From: Shinella sp. CPCC 101442
GTDB lineage: Bacteria > Pseudomonadota > Alphaproteobacteria > Rhizobiales > Rhizobiaceae
Direction: 5' to 3'
Assembly (NCBI RefSeq): GCF_024704725.1
Contig: NZ_JALIQS010000006.1
Coordinates: 271,138 to 335,137 of the forward strand
Length of the DNA stretch: 64,000 bases
Below are positions 58,981 to 64,000 of this stretch, in pieces. Each line of letters opens with the position of its first letter. Within the stretch, counting starts at the first letter, position 1. Position numbers and translations under genes: made by a program. The notes beneath the pieces were generated by a model, which saw only the letters and a list, made by a program, of their open reading frames with translations, was not told where the DNA came from and did no database searches.

Positions 58981-59889
58981 ATGCAAAGTGCTTTGTCAAA
59001 AAATCGTGTCTTTCGTTTTGCGCCGAGCCCGAATGGTCTGCTGCATCTCGGCCATGCGCTTTCGGCCATCCTCAACCACGACCTTGCCGCGGCCTGCGGC
59101 GGACGGTTCCTGCTGCGCATGGAAGACATCGATCCTGCCCGATCGCGCGCCGAATTCGAGGCGGCGATCTACCGGGACCTCGCCTGGCTGGGGCTTGACT
59201 GGGAAAAGCCGGTGCGGCGTCAGTCGGAGCATCTGGCCTTCTATGCCGAGGCACTGGAACGGCTGAAGGCGATGGGTCTGCTCTATCCGGGCTTTTTGAG
59301 CCGCGGCGAGGTGAAGGCGCGGGTTCAGGCGCATGAGGCGGCGGGTGGTCTCTGGCCGCGCGATCCGGACGGTGCGCCGCTCTACCCGACGGAAGAACGT
59401 GTGCTCGACCGGGATCAGGCGAAGGCCTGGATCGCAGCGGGCCGCCAGCATGCCTGGCGGCTCGATATGGACAAGGCACGGGCGCTTGCACCCGATATCC
59501 TCGACTGGTCGGAGGCGGGCGAGGGGCCGGAGGGCGAGACGGGCATCGTGACGGCGCGGCCCGAGCGCTGGGGCGACGTCATCCTGTCGCGGCCGGATGC
59601 GCCGGCGAGCTATCACCTCGCCGTCGTGCTCGACGATGCGGTACAGGGCATTACCGACGTGGTGCGCGGGCAGGATCTTTTTTATGCGACGGCGGTGCAT
59701 CGTCTCCTGCAAAGCCTGTTCGGGTTGCCGGCCCCCGCCTATCGTCACCACGGGCTGGTGCCGGGGCCGGATGGGCGAAAACTGTCGAAGAGCAACCAGG
59801 ATACCGGGATTGCGGCCTATCGGGAAAAGGGTGCTTCACCTGCCGGCATTCGCGCCCTGCTCGCGGGCTATGGCTTCGTCTTCCATTGA
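58981..59889 (+). CDS. gluQ: Glutamyl-Q tRNA(Asp) synthetase
   Basis: 302 residues from the ATG at 58981. A truncated glutamyl-tRNA-synthetase paralogue that attaches glutamate to queuosine at the wobble base of tRNA-Asp. HIGH-like motif HLGHA at 22-26, RMEDIDPARSR, and KMSKS-like GRKLSKS. It lacks the anticodon-binding domain, as expected. The place of the zinc cysteines (YPCxC in the E. coli enzyme) reads YPGFLSR, so this is a zinc-free form. Its last 54 bases overlap the convergent yihY-type gene. Confidence 0.93.
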   Translation: MQSALSKNRVFRFAPSPNGLLHLGHALSAILNHDLAAACGGRFLLRMEDIDPARSRAEFEAAIYRDLAWLGLDWEKPVRRQSEHLAFYAEALERLKAMGLLYPGFLSRGEVKARVQAHEAAGGLWPRDPDGAPLYPTEERVLDRDQAKAWIAAGRQHAWRLDMDKARALAPDILDWSEAGEGPEGETGIVTARPERWGDVILSRPDAPASYHLAVVLDDAVQGITDVVRGQDLFYATAVHRLLQSLFGLPAPAYRHHGLVPGPDGRKLSKSNQDTGIAAYREKGASPAGIRALLAGYGFVFH

Positions 59890-60783
59890 ATCGCCATCGG
59901 CTGGCGGCTGTTGCTTGCGCACGCCCCTGATCCTGTCGAGAATCAGGCGCTTTACGCGGAACTTCATCAGGGCCGCGTTGATCTCCGCGCCGAGGATGAA
60001 GATCACGCCGATGATGTAGAGGAAGACCAGGGCGATCATGATCGAGGCGAGGCCGGCATAGGTCGAGACGTAATTGGCGAAGGTCGTGAGATAGGAGGCA
60101 AAGGTATAGGCGCCGATGCCCCAGGCCAGTAGCGTCAGCAGGATGCCGGGCAGCACGTCGGCGATCTTACGCCGGCCGGCGGGCATCCAGAGATGGGCGA
60201 TCAGCAGGCCGACGAACAGAACGAGGATGGTGCCGAACAGGCCCCAGCTTTCCACCCAGGAATAGACATAGTTCAGCCAGGGCAGCCAGTCGCCGGTGGC
60301 GCGCACGGCAAGCGGGGCTGCAACCAGCACGATGCTGATGACGGCAAGCGCCAGCACGCCGGCGATGACGAAGCCGAGGCTGGCGAGGCGCGTGACGTAC
60401 CAGTAGCGCGTTTCGGCCACGCGGTAGGCACGGTTGAGCGAGACGCGCAGCGCCTCCACCCCGTTCGAGGCGAAATAGGCGGCGGCGAGCACGGAGACCG
60501 TCAACAGCCCGCCGCGTGGAATGGTGAGGACGGCGACGACCTCGCGGGAAATCGGGGCGGCGATCGATTCCGGCCAGGTGTCGAAGATCAGGTGCACGGC
60601 GGTTTCGGCGAACTGGTCGGCGCCGAGGAAGGAACCGAGTGCTGTGCCGAAGATCAGGAAGGGAAAGATCGCCAGAAGCGTCGAGAGCGCGACGTGGCTC
60701 GCCATCGCCCAGCCGTCGTCCTCGGAAAAATGCCAGATCGCGTCGAAGACGACCTTGTAGGCAAGACGGATGGCGGTCGGCAT
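59836..60783 (-). CDS. YihY/BrkB-family inner-membrane protein
   Basis: 315 residues from the ATG at 60783; a start at 60846 would add 21 polar residues. Six membrane helices. Family marks: DGWAMASHVALSTLLAIFPF near the N-terminus, the central FASNGVEALRVSLNRAYRV, and a C-terminal YIIGVIFILGAEINAAL. Once misnamed ribonuclease BN, the family is of uncertain transport function. The C-terminal tail (about 35 residues) is charged and cytoplasmic. The 3' end overlaps gluQ by 54 bases. Confidence 0.92.
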   Translation of the reverse strand: MPTAIRLAYKVVFDAIWHFSEDDGWAMASHVALSTLLAIFPFLIFGTALGSFLGADQFAETAVHLIFDTWPESIAAPISREVVAVLTIPRGGLLTVSVLAAAYFASNGVEALRVSLNRAYRVAETRYWYVTRLASLGFVIAGVLALAVISIVLVAAPLAVRATGDWLPWLNYVYSWVESWGLFGTILVLFVGLLIAHLWMPAGRRKIADVLPGILLTLLAWGIGAYTFASYLTTFANYVSTYAGLASIMIALVFLYIIGVIFILGAEINAALMKFRVKRLILDRIRGVRKQQPPADGDSMEDEAIAREQGANAGR

Positions 60784-60979
60784 CGGCAATGTCCAGTTCC
60801 TTTTGCGACCGTGCCCGGCCGGCTCTGCAATTGTCTGCCCGGGCATTACGTCTTAAACCGGATTCAGTTTAAGACGTTATGCCCAAATTCAAATTTCCAT
60901 AATACCGCGCTTTATGGACGACGCGCGGTGCTGTCGTGGTGATATGGGAAACGGACGCAGATTTGTACAGGAAACCGCC

Positions 60980-61828
60980 ATGTCTTCTCCACATGCGACA
61001 ACCCCGCCGAGCATCATCGTCACCGGGTGCTCCTCGGGTATCGGCGCGCACTGCGCCCGCGCGCTGAAGGCGGAAGGCTGGCGGGTTTTTGCAACGGTGC
61101 GGCGGGAGGAGGACCGGGCGAGCCTCGAAGCGGATGGTATCGAAGCGCTGCTGATGGATTACACCAAAGCGGACACGATCGCAGCCCTCGTCGAGACGGT
61201 GTTTTCGCGCACTGGCGGCCGGCTCGATGCACTCTTCAACAATGGTGCTTACGGACAGGCCGGTGCCGTCGAGGACCTGCCGGTGGATGTGTTGCGCCAG
61301 CAATTCGAGACGAATGTCTTCGGCTGGCACGATCTGACGCGGCGGGTCATTCCCACCATGCGCAGACAGGGTTCCGGCCGCATCGTGCAATGCTCCTCGA
61401 TCCTCGGCATCGTGCCCTATCGCTGGCGTGGCGCCTACAATGCCTCGAAATTCGCGCTCGAGGCCCTGTCGCTGACGATGCGCATGGAGCTTGCCGGGTC
61501 CGGCGTGCATGTCAGCCTCATCGAGCCGGGGCCGATCACCTCGCGTTTCACCGCCACTGCGCTGACCTACATCGAGAAGAACATCGATCTTGAAAACTCG
61601 GTGCATGCGGAAGAATACCGCCGGCAGTTGCAACGGTTGCGCGGTGAATCCAAGCCGGCGCGCGGCAAGCTGGGGCCGGAGGCGGTGCATGCGGTGCTGC
61701 GCCATGCGTTGACGGCGAAGGCGCCACGGCCGCACTATATCGTGACGACACCGGCCAAGCAGGGTGCGCTGTTGAAGAAGCTGCTGCCGGCAGCTCTGTT
61801 CTATCGCATCATAGGCAGGCTTGGCTGA
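60980..61828 (+). CDS. SDR-family oxidoreductase (retinol-dehydrogenase-like)
   Basis: 282 residues from the ATG at 60980, which follows CAGGAAACC. Cofactor loop TGCSSGIGAHCA near 18-29, NNGAYGQ in place of NNAG, catalytic Ser in CSSILGIVPYRWRG, and Tyr-Lys in AYNASKFALEALS. The extended C-terminal substrate region ending LLPAALFYRIIGRLG is typical of the 17-beta-HSD/retinol-like classical SDRs. Substrate unknown. It is divergent from the yihY-type gene. Confidence 0.9.
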   Translation: MSSPHATTPPSIIVTGCSSGIGAHCARALKAEGWRVFATVRREEDRASLEADGIEALLMDYTKADTIAALVETVFSRTGGRLDALFNNGAYGQAGAVEDLPVDVLRQQFETNVFGWHDLTRRVIPTMRRQGSGRIVQCSSILGIVPYRWRGAYNASKFALEALSLTMRMELAGSGVHVSLIEPGPITSRFTATALTYIEKNIDLENSVHAEEYRRQLQRLRGESKPARGKLGPEAVHAVLRHALTAKAPRPHYIVTTPAKQGALLKKLLPAALFYRIIGRLG

Positions 61829-61885
61829 CGCGGCGCGGCGTCGCAGGCGCATTCGCCCGAAAACGCGTGCTATTTGTCGTGAATG

Positions 61886-61903
61886 CCCTATGTGAATAGG
61901 GCT
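61886..61903 (+). other. Small hairpin before the twin-transmembrane gene
   Basis: GCCCTAT, loop GTGA, ATAGGGC: a perfect 7-base stem about 28 bases upstream of the start at 61931, with no T-run. It could be an operator, or part of the 5' untranslated region. Confidence 0.3.
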
Positions 61904-61930
61904 GACAGAAATCAAAACCGGATCGTTGGC

Positions 61931-62131
61931 ATGTCTTCCTTCCTTACCTTTCTGACCCTGCTCGTCATGGGCCTTGTTGCCATCGTGCTCGTGCGCGGTC
62001 TCGTCAACATGGCCAAGGGCGGCAGCGGCAACACATCCAACAAGCTGATGCAGGCGCGCGTGCTTTTGCAGGCCATCGCCATCATCCTGATCATGCTGAC
62101 GCTCTGGGTCACCGGGGGCGGGCGCGGCTGA
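61931..62131 (+). CDS. Twin-transmembrane (HIG1-like) small membrane protein
   Basis: 66 residues from the ATG at 61931. Two membrane helices (about 4-23 and 45-61) joined by a short polar loop (MAKGGSGNTSNKLMQARV). The SNKLMQARVLLQAIAI segment resembles the HIG1 family, whose mitochondrial members (Rcf1) assist cytochrome oxidase; the key HIG1 Arg/His position is Gln here, so the match is loose. Its stop overlaps the adenosyltransferase start by one base (TGATG). Confidence 0.78.
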   Translation: MSSFLTFLTLLVMGLVAIVLVRGLVNMAKGGSGNTSNKLMQARVLLQAIAIILIMLTLWVTGGGRG

Positions 62132-62709
62132 TGGTCAAGCTCAACAAGATCTATACGCGTACCGGCGATGACGGCACGACGGGTCTCGTCGCCGGCCCGC
62201 GCCGCAAGAAACATGATCTGCGCGTTGAATCCTACGGCGAGGTCGACGAGGCCAATTCCTGCATCGGCCTGGTGCGCGAGCACCTCGCGGACTACCCTGA
62301 CCTCGACCGTATGCTCATGCGCATCCAGAACGACCTCTTCGATCTGGGCGCGGACCTTGCGACGCCGGAGACCGGCAAGACGCTCGACTACGAACCGCTG
62401 CGCATCGCGCAGTCGCAGGTCGACCGGCTGGAACAGGAAATCGACGCGCTGAACGCCGATCTCGAGCCGCTGCGCTCCTTCGTGCTGCCGGGTGGTACGC
62501 CGGCGTCGGCGGCGCTGCATCTGGCGCGCACCGTTGCGCGCCGGGCCGAGCGCCGTATCGTTGCCTTGCAGGAGAGCAAGGGCGAGACGGTGTCGGCCGC
62601 TGCGGTCGCCTATATCAACCGGCTCTCGGATTTTCTTTTTGTCGCGGCGCGCTGGGTGAACGACAAGGGGCGCACGGACATATTGTGGGTTCCGGGGCAG
62701 AACAGATAA
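62131..62709 (+). CDS. PduO-type cob(I)alamin adenosyltransferase
   Basis: 192 residues. It makes adenosylcobalamin from ATP and cob(I)alamin. Marks of the PduO/MMAB type: N-terminal KIYTRTGDDGTTGL, SYGEVDEANSCIG, the C-terminal RRAERRIVAL and INRLSDFLFVAARW. This cofactor is used by methylmalonyl-CoA mutase, for example in propionate catabolism, and by ribonucleotide reductase NrdJ in rhizobia. It is coupled with the twin-transmembrane gene. Confidence 0.95.
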   Translation: MVKLNKIYTRTGDDGTTGLVAGPRRKKHDLRVESYGEVDEANSCIGLVREHLADYPDLDRMLMRIQNDLFDLGADLATPETGKTLDYEPLRIAQSQVDRLEQEIDALNADLEPLRSFVLPGGTPASAALHLARTVARRAERRIVALQESKGETVSAAAVAYINRLSDFLFVAARWVNDKGRTDILWVPGQNR

Positions 62710-62743
62710 GGTCCCTGACGAGCGAGGTTGGGGAAGGGGATCC

Positions 62744-63529
62744 ATGTTCATACCGCTGCATGACGCGAACTCCCTGAAATATATCAAGGTGCAGTATGTC
62801 ACGATCAGCCTGATCGTGATCGATGTCCTGGTATGGCTGGTGACGGGTGTTGTCTCCACCCGGTCGTTTTCCGACGCCGCGGTGGTCGGCCTCGGTTACA
62901 TCCCGGCTGTCGTCTTCGATTTTGCCGACCTGGAGCCGAGCCTCGTGCTGGTGCCTGAAGATGCGACCTATGTCACCTATGCCTTCCTGCACGGCGACTT
63001 CATGCATCTCGCCTCCAACATGCTGTTCCTCTGGGTGTTCGGCGACAATGTCGAGGATGCGCTCGGCCATTTCCGCTTCCTCGTCTTCTACCTGCTCTGC
63101 GCGGCGGCCGGCGCGCTGGTGCACGGTCTCGTTCAGCCGGATTCGGAAGCGCCGCTGATCGGCGCCTCGGGGGCGATTTCCGGGGTGGTGGCGGCGTATT
63201 TCCTGCTGCATCCGAAGGTGCGCGTCTGGGTTTTGGTGTTCTTCCGCATTCCGCTGCCGCTGCCGGCGGTCATTCCGCTCGCCTTCTGGATCGCCCAGCA
63301 ATTCTACATGCTGGTGGTCGATGGTGACAGCGGTGTCTCGTGGGGCGCCCATGTCGGCGGTATCGTCGCGGGGGCCATCCTCGTGCTCGTCCTGCGTCGA
63401 CGCGGCGTGCCGCTGTTCGACCGGACGATCGTCACGCCCAAGGCCGTCCGGCATGTCGAGGCGACCCCCGCTCCTGTCGAGGAGACGCCGTCAGGCCCTG
63501 CGGTGCCGCCGACTCATTGGGGGCGGTGA
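62744..63529 (+). CDS. Rhomboid-family intramembrane serine protease
   Basis: 261 residues with six or seven membrane helices. The catalytic dyad is Ser142 in IGASGAISG and His203 in GAHVGG; HLASNMLFLWVFGDNVED near 88-105 is the conserved HxxxN block. The hydrophilic C-terminal tail is Pro/Thr/Glu-rich. Substrates are unknown. A hairpin with a short T-run lies before etfB and may end this transcript. Confidence 0.93.
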   Translation: MFIPLHDANSLKYIKVQYVTISLIVIDVLVWLVTGVVSTRSFSDAAVVGLGYIPAVVFDFADLEPSLVLVPEDATYVTYAFLHGDFMHLASNMLFLWVFGDNVEDALGHFRFLVFYLLCAAAGALVHGLVQPDSEAPLIGASGAISGVVAAYFLLHPKVRVWVLVFFRIPLPLPAVIPLAFWIAQQFYMLVVDGDSGVSWGAHVGGIVAGAILVLVLRRRGVPLFDRTIVTPKAVRHVEATPAPVEETPSGPAVPPTHWGR

Positions 63530-63548
63530 GCGTGTCGCACATGGTGAA

Positions 63549-63577
63549 TTGACGTGAACGTAAAGGTAATTTACAAC
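63549..63577 (+). promoter_or_regulatory. Candidate etfB promoter with overlapping ACGT operator
   Basis: TTGACG at 63549-63554, 17 bases, TACAAC at 63572-63577. The near-palindrome TTGACGTGAACGTAAA (63549-63564) covers the -35 box and most of the spacer, which is a typical repressor position. It shares ACGTnnACGTAA with the palindrome at 6395 upstream of mdh. MerR-type regulators of branched-chain amino-acid and acyl-CoA catabolism (LiuR) recognise sites of this general form; that link is inference. Confidence 0.45.
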
Positions 63578-63661
63578 GCCTGCGTTTTCACGTGGGGAGG
63601 GCCCGTGACACATTGTGTTTGGGGAAAAAACGCGTATCGATGTCGCCAACCGACAATCAGG

Positions 63662-63684
63662 GCGCCTTTGAAAGGCGCATTTTC
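63662..63684 (+). terminator. Hairpin upstream of etfB
   Basis: GCGCCTT, loop TGA, AAGGCGC, then ATTTTCC. It lies after the candidate etfB promoter and 28 bases before the etfB start, so it could be a rhomboid terminator or a leader attenuator of etfB. Confidence 0.45.
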
Positions 63685-63712
63685 CCTCGCGGGCATATGA
63701 AGGAAGGAAGCC

Positions 63713-64000
63713 ATGAAGATCTTGGTCCCTGTAAAGCGGGTCGTTGATTACAACGTCAAAATTCGCGTCAAGTCTGACGGCTCGGGTGTCGAGCTAGCGA
63801 ATGTGAAGATGTCGATGAACCCGTTCGACGAGATTTCCGTCGAGGAGGCGTTGCGGCTGAAGGAAGCCGGCAAGGCGGAGGAAGTGATCGTCGTGTCGAT
63901 CGGCCCTGCCAAGGCCGAGGAGACGCTGCGCACAGCCCTCGCCATGGGTGCCGACCGCGCCGTGCTGGTCGAGACAGAGGATCAGGTCGAGCCGCTGGCG
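63713..64000 (+). CDS. etfB: Electron-transfer flavoprotein beta subunit (N-terminal part)
   Basis: The first 96 codons; the gene runs off the right edge. [19 protein letters not shown], then [21 protein letters not shown] and [23 protein letters not shown], are unmistakable for EtfB. With EtfA (expected downstream) it carries electrons from acyl-CoA and other flavin dehydrogenases to ETF-ubiquinone oxidoreductase. A GGAAGGAAG ribosome-binding site precedes the ATG. The lysine-containing recognition loop, target of METTL20-type methylation, is beyond the window end. Confidence 0.98.
   Translation, partial: MKILVPVKRVVDYNVKIRVKSDGSGVELANVKMSMNPFDEISVEEALRLKEAGKAEEVIVVSIGPAKAEETLRTALAMGADRAVLVETEDQVEPLA

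Overview
The window is a stretch of chromosome from an alphaproteobacterium of the order Rhizobiales, most likely family Rhizobiaceae (Rhizobium, Agrobacterium, Sinorhizobium or Shinella type). The evidence is the GC-rich coding style, the gene order sdhCDAB - Omp19-like lipoprotein - zapE - mdh - sucCDAB - lpdA - xerC - priA - atpHAGDC, the split ATP synthase (F1 genes only), the Brucella Omp19-like protease-inhibitor lipoprotein, and two copies of a rhizobial-type palindromic intergenic repeat. No insertion sequence, prophage, CRISPR array or plasmid replication gene was seen. It reads as conserved core chromosome with a few accessory pockets. Genus and species are inference.

Layout. 1-0.75 kb: the end of a METTL20-like protein-lysine methyltransferase and a small secreted protein. 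1.0-4.5 kb: succinate dehydrogenase. 4.6-6.4 kb: Omp19-like lipoprotein and ZapE. 6.5-18.2 kb: malate dehydrogenase, succinyl-CoA synthetase and 2-oxoglutarate dehydrogenase E1/E2, then five small accessory genes, then the E3 gene lpdA. 18.3-24.9 kb: DUF2867 and TraB/GumN proteins, XerC, an AAA ATPase, PriA and a membrane protein. 25.2-30.4 kb: ATP synthase F1. 30.5-33.8 kb: ManC and three poorly known envelope or secreted proteins. 33.8-38.7 kb: a LysR regulator divergent from an iron alcohol dehydrogenase, an aldehyde dehydrogenase and an enolase-superfamily dehydratase, which is an apparent catabolic cluster of unknown substrate. 38.8-43.4 kb: UbiG, a leftward housekeeping operon (comF-like, grxC, nitrilase-like amidase, DUF1178, DUF3291) and a divergent NDUFAF5-like protein. 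43.4-47.5 kb: a lone Flp pilin pair, mutT, GNAT, argJ and a parvulin. 47.8-53.3 kb: SecA, a flippase and a CelD-like acyltransferase. 53.4-56.5 kb: acyl-CoA synthetase, BON protein and a small RTX-repeat protein. 56.5-56.8 kb: a structured intergenic element and tRNA-Leu(CAA). 57-63.5 kb: DsbB, HNH nuclease, AlkA-like glycosylase, GluQ, YihY, an SDR, a twin-transmembrane protein with a PduO-type adenosyltransferase, and a rhomboid. 63.7 kb to the end: the start of etfB.

How it fits together. About a third of the window is aerobic central energy metabolism: half of the TCA cycle (SdhABCD, Mdh, SucABCD, Lpd), the F1 motor, and ETF with its probable modifying enzyme. Around it sit protein export and folding (SecA, parvulin, DsbB), DNA maintenance (XerC, PriA, AlkA, MutT) and envelope functions (ManC, flippase, Omp19-like, YihY).

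The observations most worth follow-up are a pair of similar ACGTnnACGT palindromes, one upstream of mdh-suc and one lying inside a candidate promoter of etfB; the probable ETF-beta methyltransferase and its presumed substrate gene in the same window; an extended stem-loop beside tRNA-Leu; the LysR-linked catabolic cluster; and two enzyme-fold proteins whose usual active-site or cofactor motifs are gone.
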